Assembly: GCA_965230635.1 (NCBI GenBank)
Contig: CBDDLJ010000022.1
Span: 62,001 to 126,000, forward strand
Direction: 5' to 3'
DNA: 64,000 nucleotides
Source of the DNA: CBDDLJ01 sp965230635
GTDB taxonomy: Bacteria; Pseudomonadota; Gammaproteobacteria; UBA1113
In this document: piece by piece, positions 36,107 to 45,718 of the stretch
How the letters are laid out: each line of letters begins with the position of its first letter
Numbering within the stretch: position 1 is the stretch's first letter
Made by a program: the position numbers and the translations under genes
The notes under the pieces: generated by a model
The model's input: only the letters and a program-made list of their open reading frames with translations
Database searches by the model: none
What the model was told of the DNA's origin: nothing

Positions 36107-37825
36107 TTAATCAACCGTTACTCGGTAAATTTCCTCTATACTCGTTTCTCCATCCAACACGCGCAGCATTCCTGATTTTCTTAATGGCAGCATACCTTGT
36201 TTCACTGCAATCTCAAGCAAATCTGACGCTGATGCATCCGCTAATATCGCTTTCTGAATTTCAGGTGTCACTTTCATGACTTCGAACAAACCGATTCGTC
36301 CAGAATATCCATTTTTACAATATTCGCAACCGACTTCATTTGGCCCATAAATTGTTGTGTTTTTGTACTTTTCAGGCTCAATGCCTTTATCTTGAAAAAA
36401 TTTCTCTGGCACTTCTTTTTTAATTTTACATTGCTTACATAATAATCTTGCTAATCGTTGTGCAATGACTAAATTCACCGTCGATGCCACATTGTACGCT
36501 GGTACTCCCATACTACACATTCGAATTAATGTTTCTGGCGCACTGTTTGTATGCAGCGTTGACAATACCATGTGTCCTGTTTGTGCTGCCTGTATAGCAA
36601 TTTCTATTGTTTCTAAATCACGTATTTCCCCTACCATAATGACGTCAGGATCCTGGCGCAGAAAGGCTCTTAATGTATTAGAAAACGCTAACCCTACTTT
36701 ATTATTTACAGCAACTTGATTAATTCCTGTCACATTAATTTCAACTGGGTCCTCTACGGTCGATATATTGGTTTCTGCATTCTTCATCATATTCAAAGCA
36801 GTATACAGTGTCACTGTTTTACCACTACCGGTAGGCCCTGTCACTAATACCATTCCTTGCGGTCGACGAATAGTATTTAAAAACATGTCTTTTTGCTCTT
36901 GATAAAATCCTAAAGCATCAATACCAATCGTCGCATTGGTTGGATCCAATACACGCAAAACGACTTTCTCACCAAATATCGTCGGCAGTGTACTAATTCT
37001 AAAATCAATATTATGTGTTTTTGATAACAGAATTTTAAAATGTCCATCTTGTGGAATACGGCGCTCAGAGACATCCAAGCGTGACATCACTTTCAAACGT
37101 GCTGTAATCCGGCTAGCCAGCTTAATGGGAGGAACTGCTACCTCATATAAAATACCATCACGGCGATAACGAATGCGATAAACTTTTTCATAAGGTTCAA
37201 AATGGATATCCGATACAGATTGTTTAATGGCATCAAGAATAATCTTATGTACAAAGCGAACGATAGGAGCATCTTCAACACCATCAGCATCCGATTCCTC
37301 CGGTGTTTCTTCAATGCCCATAGAAACATCGAGTAAATCTAAATCGGTATCTTCTAATTCATCTAACGGTGCTGTTTCTCGTGCCTCTAATACTTTTTCA
37401 ATTGCTTTATCTAACTGATCTTCTTCCACTAAAACAGCATGTGTATTAATCCCGGTATGAAACTTAAAATCGCTTAATGCGGACAAGTTTGTTGGATCTG
37501 ACAATACAATATAAAGACGAACACCGCGCTGATAAATTGGTAAGGCATGATGTTTTCGAACCAGGTTCTCTGAAACAAATTCATGAGGAATTAAATCAAA
37601 ATCAAAAGCAGAAATATCAATAAGTGGTAGACCAAAATCTTGCGCAGCAGCGAAAGCAATATCTTTGAACGATAAAAGCTTTTTTTCTGCAATGTAGGAG
37701 ATAAATGATTTACCTTCATCTACAGCGCGTTGAGACGCTTGTTGAGCTTGGACTTCATCTAATAAGCTATCCGCCACTAAACGCTGTGCTAAGCCATTTA
37801 ATCCTGTCTTTGCTTTCTGTACCAT
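36107..37825 (-). CDS. pilB: Type IV pilus assembly ATPase PilB
   Basis: Hexameric ATPase powering pilus extension. An N-terminal MshEN domain is followed by the ATPase core: Walker A LVTGPTGSGKTVTLY, the Asp box DIHFEPYEKVYRIRYRRDG, the Walker B region RQDPDVIMVGEIRDLET, and the His box GHMVLSTLHTN. The tetracysteine zinc site (CKQCKI ... CEYC) is present. 572 residues. No pilT is seen in the window. Confidence 0.96.
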   Translation of the reverse strand: MVQKAKTGLNGLAQRLVADSLLDEVQAQQASQRAVDEGKSFISYIAEKKLLSFKDIAFAAAQDFGLPLIDISAFDFDLIPHEFVSENLVRKHHALPIYQRGVRLYIVLSDPTNLSALSDFKFHTGINTHAVLVEEDQLDKAIEKVLEARETAPLDELEDTDLDLLDVSMGIEETPEESDADGVEDAPIVRFVHKIILDAIKQSVSDIHFEPYEKVYRIRYRRDGILYEVAVPPIKLASRITARLKVMSRLDVSERRIPQDGHFKILLSKTHNIDFRISTLPTIFGEKVVLRVLDPTNATIGIDALGFYQEQKDMFLNTIRRPQGMVLVTGPTGSGKTVTLYTALNMMKNAETNISTVEDPVEINVTGINQVAVNNKVGLAFSNTLRAFLRQDPDVIMVGEIRDLETIEIAIQAAQTGHMVLSTLHTNSAPETLIRMCSMGVPAYNVASTVNLVIAQRLARLLCKQCKIKKEVPEKFFQDKGIEPEKYKNTTIYGPNEVGCEYCKNGYSGRIGLFEVMKVTPEIQKAILADASASDLLEIAVKQGMLPLRKSGMLRVLDGETSIEEIYRVTVD

Positions 37826-38052
37826 CTTTATCTTCTCCTCACTATATAATAGTCAATTGTAGGGAGAATTGGCTGTTTTTTTATAACTATACAGCAATTT
37901 TCTCTCAGCATCGCCTTGAGTCAAGCTAATTATAAAAATCAACTCATAAAAACACTGATTCTCAATGCTAGCACTGAACAGCGCCATTTTTTTTAAATGT
38001 GAGCACAAATTATTCTAATCAATTGATTTAACTTTGTTTTTTACAAATTAAC

Positions 38053-38082
38053 GAAGCAAGAAGACGTCAGCCTTCTTGCTTC
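38053..38082 (-). terminator. Hairpin downstream of pilA
   Basis: An 11-bp perfect stem (GAAGCAAGAAG/CTTCTTGCTTC) with an 8-base loop, 28 bases past the pilA stop. There is no strong U-tract, so it may terminate weakly or protect the pilin mRNA. Confidence 0.5.
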
Positions 38083-38109
38083 TCAACTTAAAACAATATT
38101 ACGATAAAG

Positions 38110-38541
38110 CTAGCACAGTGATGGATCAGAACACACACTTGCCCAGGTAATACCGCCGTTCACAACTGTTGGTGTTAATGTAATTGTAGATGCAGCACTA
38201 AAGCAACCGGTACCACTCACACCTGTTGCCGTAATGACACCATTGGCGGCAACAGAAACACTATCGGTGCATCCAATAGTACCTGGATTCGCAGGTACAC
38301 CGTTTGTCCCACTGGCACAGCTAGTAATGGAACCTGCGGCAATGCCACCGGTTGAATGTGCACATTGCGCAACATAGTTTTTAAAACCATCACCTGCTTG
38401 TACTACTTCTGAAAAACGTGCTTTTTCTGTGTAACTGACATAGGATGGAATTGCAATTGCCGCCAGAATACCGACGATGGCAATCGTAATCATTAACTCT
38501 ATCAACGTGAATCCGCGTTGACACCTTTCTTTTACATTCAT
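38110..38541 (-). CDS. pilA: Type IV major pilin (PilA-like)
   Basis: 143 residues. Short leader MNVKERCQRG, cleaved before FTLIELMITIAIVGILAAIAIPSY, with Glu5 present. The C-terminal region has Cys residues suited to the D-loop disulphide (TGCFSA ... WASVCSDPSLC). It is separated from pilB by 284 bases, so it probably has its own promoter. The gap 37826-38109 holds only the hairpin above. Confidence 0.93.
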   Translation of the reverse strand: MNVKERCQRGFTLIELMITIAIVGILAAIAIPSYVSYTEKARFSEVVQAGDGFKNYVAQCAHSTGGIAAGSITSCASGTNGVPANPGTIGCTDSVSVAANGVITATGVSGTGCFSAASTITLTPTVVNGGITWASVCSDPSLC

Positions 38542-38783
38542 TGTTTTCCTCCCAAAGAAACTATCTACCTATTAAGTGTAATACAATATGAATGCCTGTT
38601 TTTTAAACACAGTGATTTTTTGCACTTGAATAGAGTTAACCAATTGATTTTATTTATAATATTTTTTTTTCTTTCACTTGCGATTGTAAAATATATAAAC
38701 AGAGTCTATTAAAAATTGGCTAAAAAGTGACAAAATTTATACTCATTTAACAAAATTGGGCACTTCACTAAAAAAAGCGATTA

Positions 38784-38813
38784 TTGTCGCCAACTAAGAT
38801 TCTTTGGTATAAT
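38784..38813 (+). promoter_or_regulatory. Promoter of tRNA-Thr
   Basis: TTGTCG (38784-38789), an 18-base spacer and a perfect TATAAT (38808-38813), 18 bases before the tRNA. The gap 38542-38783 shows no gene. Confidence 0.6.
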
Positions 38814-38831
38814 CAGCGTCTTTGTTTTTGT

Positions 38832-38907
<76 letters not shown>

Positions 38908-39199
38908 ACATGTGAATCTTTGCCACCTGAAAGACAATGATAATCCATTGCATATGACAATCGACATATTTTGTAAAACACTGAATTAACAATGCATAAC
39001 ATATGCTTTTGTCTTATCATTTACTCACTAACACACAGTGATGATGATGCTTTTTGTTAATATTTTTCAGGCAATATGTGATTTTTTTTTATACAATGTA
39101 AAATTTATCTTGCATTTGTCTAAAAAATGTTATATCATTGACATGAAATAAGTCATGTATACGTTAACTTTTGTCATTAATCATGCGGAGGTACTTTCT

Positions 39200-39586
39200 A
39201 TGTATAAACGCAATCGTCCTCTTTCTTTTCTGCAACAGGCTAAAAATCATAAATACTTAAAACATCTTATAAGGGGAACTACTCATATGTCAAATAAATC
39301 AAATATTCCAAGCTATATACCCGCTGAGTCACAAGATCATTATCTTAACATGACAAAACAACGGGAATTAGCTGAGCAATGTCTTCGTAAGAATCAAATG
39401 GATGAAGCAACAAAACATATTGAAAAAGCAAAAGAATATTTCAAAGGTATTTCTGGAATAGGCGCAGAGCTTCATGGCCTTTTTGATTCTTTGTCTAAAT
39501 TGCAAGAGCGTATTGACCATCAAGCTGAAGAATCTGTTAAGATAGAAAAAGTACATATTTCATGGTCTAATGACGCTAAACAATAA
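39200..39586 (+). CDS. Small helical protein of unknown function
   Basis: 129 residues from the ATG at 39200, which has a GGAGGT site. A second in-frame ATG at 39287 also has a strong site (AAGGGGA), so a 100-residue form (MSNKSNIPSYIPAES...) may be made too. The first 29 residues are basic. Residues 60-115 are helical and charged (KQRELAEQCLRKNQMDEATKHI), resembling one TPR-like hairpin. No family recognised. The gap 38908-39199 shows no gene. Confidence 0.6.
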   Translation: MYKRNRPLSFLQQAKNHKYLKHLIRGTTHMSNKSNIPSYIPAESQDHYLNMTKQRELAEQCLRKNQMDEATKHIEKAKEYFKGISGIGAELHGLFDSLSKLQERIDHQAEESVKIEKVHISWSNDAKQ

Positions 39587-39667
39587 CAGCATTAACGTAT
39601 TGAAATAACTACATAAAATAAGTACAGAAAAAAGTATCATAATCATCTAATAAAAAGGAGAGTCATT

Positions 39668-40696
39668 ATGCCACGATTTCAAATACTTACTGCCTTAGGC
39701 AGCGCTGTGGGACGAAGAGGTTATTCGTCATTTCAAACTCATCCCAGTCTTAGCGTATACACTTGGTTACCCTCAGCAACTGTCGATGGTAACCGTGAGC
39801 GCATTAGTTCGAGAACAGCTAAACTTAAATTTGCTGACCGATCTTCTGCTGTTAGGGTTGAGCCTCTTGGTCATGCTGCATCTAGGTTACAAATGAATAC
39901 TATTCCTAAAGACGTACAGGAATTGCTTGCTGAATTAAACCTCGACAAGAAAGGAATAACGCAAATACAAGGCGAAATGAGTTGGTTTCCAAGGTCGGAT
40001 AGTCAAACTAATGAACATATTCAGACAGGGGTAACATTCAGCCAAGAAGAGCGTAACGAATTTGAGGATAGACAGAGAATCATGGTTGGAGACGATCTTG
40101 AAAGAGCTCGCTCAGCGATGCCTGCCATACGAAATTTTTTTAGTCGTGAATTGGCAGCAGTAAATAGCTCTATCCAACATGATATTGCTCAATATGGTCC
40201 TGTCAGCGAGCAAGGAATACGAGTATTTACTGAATTAAACTTTCGAGAAGTTGTATTATGTTGGCTGAAGATGATGGATCCGGTTATTAAACACACTGAA
40301 AATGGAGAAAGGATCCTCAGCATGACGGAAATAGCGCCACACGGAACCTATTATGGAAAAGGAATGTTAGAATTTTTCAGAGGCGCGGCTTCATCAGGGG
40401 CTACTGATAATTACAATCCATACTCATCTTTACAGCACGTTTGTACAACAGCGGTACTACAGTCTGTTCAAGCCGGTGTTGGTGTTGAGTTATTTGAGGA
40501 GATTGCTCGATCCGTTTTAAAACGCCCTGAGTTTGCCCATGGACTGGCTATCGTAGATGTAACAAGGGCGGTTACAGATGAAGTGGCGGCACAAACACAG
40601 GCTCGCTACAGAGTAGGTGATGCTCTGGTCAGTGACGTTGATGAAACAGCATCTTCAGAACAGCAAGAGAATCTATCTCCTTCCCCTCAACGGTGA
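39668..40696 (+). CDS. Unknown cytoplasmic-type protein, possible effector
   Basis: 342 residues, no membrane span or signal peptide, no family recognised. The N-terminus (about 1-70) is Ser/Arg-rich; the centre contains FSQEERNEFEDRQRIMVGDD and helical segments to about 310; the tail is Ser/Glu/Gln-rich. An AAAAAGGAGA site precedes the ATG and a terminator-like hairpin follows the stop. It sits 81 bases after the small helical gene on the same strand and may be co-transcribed with it. Confidence 0.65.
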   Translation: MPRFQILTALGSAVGRRGYSSFQTHPSLSVYTWLPSATVDGNRERISSRTAKLKFADRSSAVRVEPLGHAASRLQMNTIPKDVQELLAELNLDKKGITQIQGEMSWFPRSDSQTNEHIQTGVTFSQEERNEFEDRQRIMVGDDLERARSAMPAIRNFFSRELAAVNSSIQHDIAQYGPVSEQGIRVFTELNFREVVLCWLKMMDPVIKHTENGERILSMTEIAPHGTYYGKGMLEFFRGAASSGATDNYNPYSSLQHVCTTAVLQSVQAGVGVELFEEIARSVLKRPEFAHGLAIVDVTRAVTDEVAAQTQARYRVGDALVSDVDETASSEQQENLSPSPQR

Positions 40697-40715
40697 AGCT
40701 AATTTAAACAATAAC

Positions 40716-40744
40716 GTGGGGTTATGCTGCATTGCTAACCCCAC
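40716..40744 (+). terminator. Terminator-like hairpin after the 342-residue gene
   Basis: Perfect 9-bp stem GTGGGGTTA/TAACCCCAC with an 11-base loop, 19 bases past the stop at 40696. The following ATAATCATTTCTT is only weakly U-rich. It may serve both this gene and the converging secA. Confidence 0.65.
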
Positions 40745-40862
40745 ATAATCATTTCTTACCGATTAACATCAACTTGATCTGCTTTGTTAAGCTGAATAAA
40801 TTTTTGCGGAAGCAATACAGCTACACATATTTACAACTAGCCCTATACAACATAGGTTGTTG

Positions 40863-43559
40863 TCAAAGTTGCCCATGACAATGTTTAAATTTTTTGCCTG
40901 AGCCACAAGGACAAGGATCATTACGGCCTACTTTTTTACCGTTGCGACGCATAGGGATAGCTCTATTATCACTTACTTTTTTTTCTTCTTGTGAAATGTT
41001 CTGCATACCATGATGATAAGTCATCGGCTGTGGTACTGCTTGACTACGCTTTTGTTCCGCTTGCATTAATGCCTCTGCCGCATTTACTTGTATCCGACAA
41101 ATAACACCGATAGTTTCTCGCTGAATAGTTTTTAAAAAGTTAGAAAACAAATCAAACGATTCACGTTTATATTCTTGCTTAGGGTTTTTTTGTGCATAGC
41201 CGCGCAAATGGATCCCTTGGCGCAAGTAATCCATTGTTGCTAAGTGTTCTTTCCAAAATAAGTCTAAGCTATGTAGCAATATGGTTTTTTCTAAATTCCG
41301 CATTTCTGCTGCACCAATCTCTTGTTCTTTTTGTTTATAGGTACTATGTAAACTATCTTTTATACGCTGCAATACAGTTTCTGCAGTAAGATTAGCATCG
41401 TCTTGTAACCACTGATTAATATCTACTTTTATAGAAAATTCTTTTTCTAATACATGAGTTAAATTTTCCTGATCCCACTGTTCAACAAAACTTTCTGATG
41501 GAATATAAGCGCCAACAACATGACTCGCTACAGAATCAATCATCACTTGTATAGTTTCAGAGATGTCATCAGCACGCATAATATCGGATCGTTGTGAGTA
41601 AACTACCTGACGTTGCTCATTTGCCACATTATCATATTCTAATAATTGTTTTCGAATATCAAAGTTGTGCCCTTCTACCTTACGCTGTGCATTCTCAATG
41701 ACTCGCGATAACATCTTTGACTCTAGTGCTTCGCCATCTTTAACACCCAGTTTTTGCATCATACTGGTTAAACGTTCAGAGGCAAATATGCGCAACAAAG
41801 AGTCTTCTAATGCTAAATAAAACCGGCTACTGCCAGGATCACCTTGCCGTCCAGAGCGGCCACGCAATTGATTATCAATACGACGTGATTCATGCCGCTC
41901 TGTTCCTAAAACATGTAATCCACCCGCAGCAATGACAATATCATGACGTTTTTGCCACGCATCACGCAACGCTTTGATCTTTTCTTCAGAAGGTTCTTTC
42001 AAGGCTTTGATTTCAGCATCAACATTTCCGCCTAAGACAATATCCGTCCCTCTACCGGCCATATTGGTTGCAATGGTCACTGCTCCAGGTTGCCCTGCTT
42101 GTGCAATAATCTGTGCTTCACGTGCGTGTTGCTTCGCATTAAGCAATTCACACGGTATTTTTTCTTTCTGCAATAATTGCATTATCAATTCAGAATTTTC
42201 AATAGAGGCTGTACCTACTAACACCGGTTGCTGACGCTCACGGCAACTTTTAATTTCAGCAACAATTGCATTAAATTTTTCTTTTGCCGTCATGTAAACT
42301 TTATCAGAATTGTCCTTACGCATAACTTGTTGATTAGAAGGAATAACAACAACTTCCAAACCATAAATTTGCTGAAATTCATACGCTTCTGTATCTGCTG
42401 TGCCTGTCATACCAGAGAGTTTGTCATACAAGCGAAAGTAATTCTGAAAAGTAATAGATGCTAAAGTTTGATTTTCATTTTGAATATTAACCCCTTCTTT
42501 CGCCTCGACTGCTTGGTGCAACCCATCTGACCAACGACGTCCTGGCATTAAACGGCCTGTATGTTCATCAACAATGATAACTTCATCGTTTCGCACGATG
42601 TATTCAACATCACGATGAAACAATGTATGTGCTCGCAATGCTGCATAGATATGATGCATCAAGATAATATTATGCGCATCATAGAGACTTTCACCTGGCG
42701 TTAATAAATTTTCTTTAACTAACGCCGCTTCGATATTCGCATGTCCCGCTTCTGTCAAAAAAGCTTGTCGCGATTTTTCATCTAATGTGTAATCACCAGG
42801 ACCATTTTCACCTAATTGTTTTTTTAAGCTAGGTACTAACGCATTAATTTTAATATAAAGTTGTGAACTATCTTCTGCAGCACCTGAGATGATCAACGGT
42901 GTGCGTGCTTCGTCAATTAAAATTGAGTCAACTTCATCAACAATGGCAAAACTTAAATCCTGTTGTGCACGTTCAGCTAGCGAAAATGCCATATTATCAC
43001 GCAGGTAGTCAAAACCAAATTCATTATTGGTTCCATAAATAATATTTGCTTGATACGCTTTTTGTTTATCTTCTTGCGACATATTGGGAATATTGACGCC
43101 TACCGTCATGCCTAAAAATTCATAAATGGGCGACATCCAAGCAGCATCGCGTTGTGCTAAATAATCATTAACAGTGATAATGTGTACTGAATTACCTTTT
43201 AGTGCATTGAGATAAGCCGGCAACGTTGCAGCTAAGGTTTTACCTTCACCGGTCAACATTTCCGCAATATTACCGTTGTGTAACACCATGCCGCCGATCA
43301 TTTGCACATCAAAATGGCGCAAATTGAGCAGACGCACAGACACTTCACGTACGACGGCAAAACTTTCTGGCAATAAGTCATCCAGAGTTTCTCCACCTAC
43401 TAAACGTTGTTTGAATTGTTCAGTTTTTGCGCTAAGCTCAGTATCGGACAAGGCTTGAATTTCAGATTCCAGCAGATTAATACGGCTTACTATCTTATAC
43501 AATTTCCGTAATACACGCTCATTACGGCTACCAAACAACCTCTTGACAATATTTAACAT
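40863..43559 (-). CDS. secA: Preprotein translocase ATPase SecA
   Basis: Motor of the Sec translocase. It starts MLNIVKRLFGSRNER. Motifs include EMLTGEGKTLAATLPAYL (Walker A), FAIVDEVDSILIDEARTPLIISG (DEAD-like), TGTADTEAYEF, ATNMAGRGTDIVLGG and LRGRSGRQGDPGSSRFYLALED. The C-terminal zinc site for SecB is NDPCPCGSGKKFKHCHG. 898 residues, normal. Its upstream neighbour, divergent, is dciA. Confidence 0.98.
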   Translation of the reverse strand: MLNIVKRLFGSRNERVLRKLYKIVSRINLLESEIQALSDTELSAKTEQFKQRLVGGETLDDLLPESFAVVREVSVRLLNLRHFDVQMIGGMVLHNGNIAEMLTGEGKTLAATLPAYLNALKGNSVHIITVNDYLAQRDAAWMSPIYEFLGMTVGVNIPNMSQEDKQKAYQANIIYGTNNEFGFDYLRDNMAFSLAERAQQDLSFAIVDEVDSILIDEARTPLIISGAAEDSSQLYIKINALVPSLKKQLGENGPGDYTLDEKSRQAFLTEAGHANIEAALVKENLLTPGESLYDAHNIILMHHIYAALRAHTLFHRDVEYIVRNDEVIIVDEHTGRLMPGRRWSDGLHQAVEAKEGVNIQNENQTLASITFQNYFRLYDKLSGMTGTADTEAYEFQQIYGLEVVVIPSNQQVMRKDNSDKVYMTAKEKFNAIVAEIKSCRERQQPVLVGTASIENSELIMQLLQKEKIPCELLNAKQHAREAQIIAQAGQPGAVTIATNMAGRGTDIVLGGNVDAEIKALKEPSEEKIKALRDAWQKRHDIVIAAGGLHVLGTERHESRRIDNQLRGRSGRQGDPGSSRFYLALEDSLLRIFASERLTSMMQKLGVKDGEALESKMLSRVIENAQRKVEGHNFDIRKQLLEYDNVANEQRQVVYSQRSDIMRADDISETIQVMIDSVASHVVGAYIPSESFVEQWDQENLTHVLEKEFSIKVDINQWLQDDANLTAETVLQRIKDSLHSTYKQKEQEIGAAEMRNLEKTILLHSLDLFWKEHLATMDYLRQGIHLRGYAQKNPKQEYKRESFDLFSNFLKTIQRETIGVICRIQVNAAEALMQAEQKRSQAVPQPMTYHHGMQNISQEEKKVSDNRAIPMRRNGKKVGRNDPCPCGSGKKFKHCHGQL

Positions 43560-43641
43560 TCAAAAAACCTTAGCCTGTTGAAAAATATAATTGAAAACGT
43601 GATATACTAACACTTTTCTAGCAAACATTTCGAACTTTTTT

Positions 43642-44106
43642 ATGTCTAAAGATACATCAACAAAAAAACACGTTTTGAAGCACTTAGCGCTATCAAGTAA
43701 TAATATTGTACAAGAGATAAATCATCATTTGTCAGATATTAATCAAGCATTGCAAATTGCATTGGATAAAACATTGGCTAAGCACTGCCGTATTGCTAAC
43801 TTTCATCAAGGGCGCTTAGTGATTGAAACGGATAGCCCAGCATGGGCAACAAAGTTACGCTTTAGCATTCCTGATCTACGCGAAAAATTAAGAAAAGATC
43901 CACAATTTGCTAATTTAAAGCATATTGAGTATTACGTTAATCCAGAAAATACACCGAAACCTGCTGCGAAAGTAAAAAGAAAAAATGGCATGAAAATGTC
44001 ACCCCATTCTGCTTCTCTATTACATACCATTGCAGAAGGCATCTCAGATAATAAGTTAAGTAAAATATTGCATAAGTTAGCTAAAAGTGGTGAATCATCC
44101 ACATAA
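43642..44106 (+). CDS. dciA: DciA-type replicative helicase loader (DUF721)
   Basis: 154 residues. The DUF721 KH-like core (about 35-110) contains LAKHCRIANFHQGRLVIETDSPAWATKLRF and LREKLRKD. DciA loads DnaB in bacteria lacking the phage-derived DnaC. The position divergent from secA is common in gammaproteobacteria. The C-terminal basic tail is probably flexible. Its 3' end overlaps the rhomboid gene by 12 bases. Confidence 0.85.
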   Translation: MSKDTSTKKHVLKHLALSSNNIVQEINHHLSDINQALQIALDKTLAKHCRIANFHQGRLVIETDSPAWATKLRFSIPDLREKLRKDPQFANLKHIEYYVNPENTPKPAAKVKRKNGMKMSPHSASLLHTIAEGISDNKLSKILHKLAKSGESST

Positions 44107-44679
44107 GTAGACCGTCATCAAGCCGGCTAAAAATCCAAATACATGCCCTTCCCAGGATATATCCTTCCCTCCTGGTAGTAAATTTAAAAATAAACCACTC
44201 AGATAGTATAGCAAGACAATCGCGAGTAAAATGGTCATTAGACTGACTTGATAATAAGCATATGCTAGGCAATAAGCAAAATATCCCATCACTAAACTAC
44301 TAGCACCAATGTGAATAGCGCGTCGACCAAATAACCAAATGGCACTGCCACTGAGTAAAACAATCCCTACCGTAACACAATAAAAATGCGACATTGACGG
44401 TGTAAGGATTAAAACAAAATTTAATAAGAAAAAGAGTGGAATACTATTATAAAATAAATGATTAAAATCGTAGTGTATCAATGAACTAAGCACGATACCC
44501 GGCATTCCGAAAATACACCGAGGCATAATACCTAAGCGGGTCAAACGATAACCCAGCATCGCATTGACAGTGTGAATAATGAGTAACATTAGTAGCGCTA
44601 AGAGAACAAAATCAATATTCACTTTGCTTTGCTCAATTAAGAAATCTAATGTTGTTGCTGTATTTTTTAAAATTTGCAT
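44095..44679 (-). CDS. Rhomboid-family intramembrane serine protease
   Basis: 194 residues with six or so membrane spans. The first conserved region is HYDFNHLFYNSIPLF (about 69-83). The catalytic Ser lies in HIGASSLVMGY (Ser127) and the catalytic His in WEGHVFGFLAG (His179), so the dyad is intact. Substrate unknown. It is convergent with dciA. Confidence 0.85.
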   Translation of the reverse strand: MQILKNTATTLDFLIEQSKVNIDFVLLALLMLLIIHTVNAMLGYRLTRLGIMPRCIFGMPGIVLSSLIHYDFNHLFYNSIPLFFLLNFVLILTPSMSHFYCVTVGIVLLSGSAIWLFGRRAIHIGASSLVMGYFAYCLAYAYYQVSLMTILLAIVLLYYLSGLFLNLLPGGKDISWEGHVFGFLAGLMTVYLCG

Positions 44680-44928
44680 AAAAACTATTCTGGTCTTGTT
44701 GACACATACACGTATTATATCCTGATTAAGCCAAAATCAACTAGCTTTTTAAGTAAAGCGCGATAACACTTTCATCTGTCATTTAGCCAAGATTTGAGCC
44801 TCCTCGTTAAATGCAACCACAAGCCACATGGAGCCTAAGACTATATCTTACCATTTTGAGCAATTAATTGCTTTTTACCTGTAAATCTGATCAAATTTCC
44901 TTCTACAGGCAAAATAGAAGAGGTAAAG

Positions 44929-45449
44929 ATGTCTTTTTTAGAGCATTTTTCTATTATAGGCTGCGTTACGGAAAATGTACTTTTAAATCAGCTCGAAAAC
45001 GCTAAGCTTTGTTATTTTAGTTTATCTAGAACAAGAACACAATCCACTCAAGCACAAAATACTAATGCTCGTGTTGGTACCTTTGCATTTATAGCAGTTT
45101 TCAATATTACTAAGCCATTATAAGCGAGTATAACACGTGCTTGCGCGGTTTCAAAAGTGAGGTTCAATTACTGTAAATAAGCTTTTGAAGACCAAAGCAA
45201 GCGCGGGTTAGACGAAGTTTATAATGGCTTAGTAATATTGAAAACTGCTATAAAGCTCTGGAGATCATGAAGCTTCGTGCTAAACGTACAACAAAAAGCG
45301 ATGTATACAGTTTAGCCCTTGTTATGTGGGAAATAGGGTCAAGAAAAATTCCATATGAAGGTGAAGACAACGCTACTATTAAAGAAGAAGTCAAATCGGG
45401 GGAGCAAGAGTTACTTGAAGAATTTTCTATGCCTTATAGTTATAAATAG
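44929..45449 (+). pseudogene. Eukaryote-like protein kinase C-lobe remnant split by a MITE
   Basis: Left piece: ENVLLNQLENAKLCYFSLSR (kinase ENVLL...AKLCDFGLSR with the DFG Asp and Gly changed), then NTNARVGTFAF, cut by MITE copy B at 45090. Right piece: KALEIMK (APE-motif region), then TTKSDVYSLALVMWEIGSRK and IPYEGEDN, the subdomain IX pattern of eukaryotic kinases. Removing the MITE and one TA restores the frame exactly. The N-lobe, catalytic HRD loop and C-terminus are absent, so it is dead. Upstream 44680-44928 shows no gene. Confidence 0.75.
45090..45252 (+). mobile_element. MITE, complete copy (B), 163 bp
   Basis: Ends TATAGCAGTTTTCAATATTA and its inverse. It differs from copy A at matching positions of both arms (ACTAAGCC/GGCTTAGT versus ACTCAGCC/GGCTGAGT). 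It lies inside the kinase remnant with a TA at each border. Confidence 0.93.
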
Positions 45450-45542
45450 ATTATAAAAAACGGTACAAGCCAGCCTTATTCGCTGTAAAGATGAGTCAGT
45501 GGGTGCAAAAGCTCGAAAGTATATCCCATGGTGGGCGTAATA

Positions 45543-45653
45543 TTTGTTTGACTGTTGTTTGATAGAAAGGAGAAAAAACCAAATAAAAAAACAGAAATTC
45601 ATTATTTATCAGTTTGTTATGCATATTGCTTTGTTTGACTGTTGTTTGATAGA
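45543..45653 (+). repeat. 24-bp direct repeat, two copies 87 bp apart
   Basis: TTTGTTTGACTGTTGTTTGA followed by TAGA occurs at 45543-45566 and 45630-45653. It lies between the kinase remnant and the integrase pseudogene; it may be an attachment-site or duplication trace. No gene in 45450-45718. Confidence 0.6.
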
Positions 45654-45718
45654 TGGGGCAATATGAAGCAATGTTTGGTTAGCAAATGCTTGATTATTTA
45701 AATTTTCAATAGGCGCTA

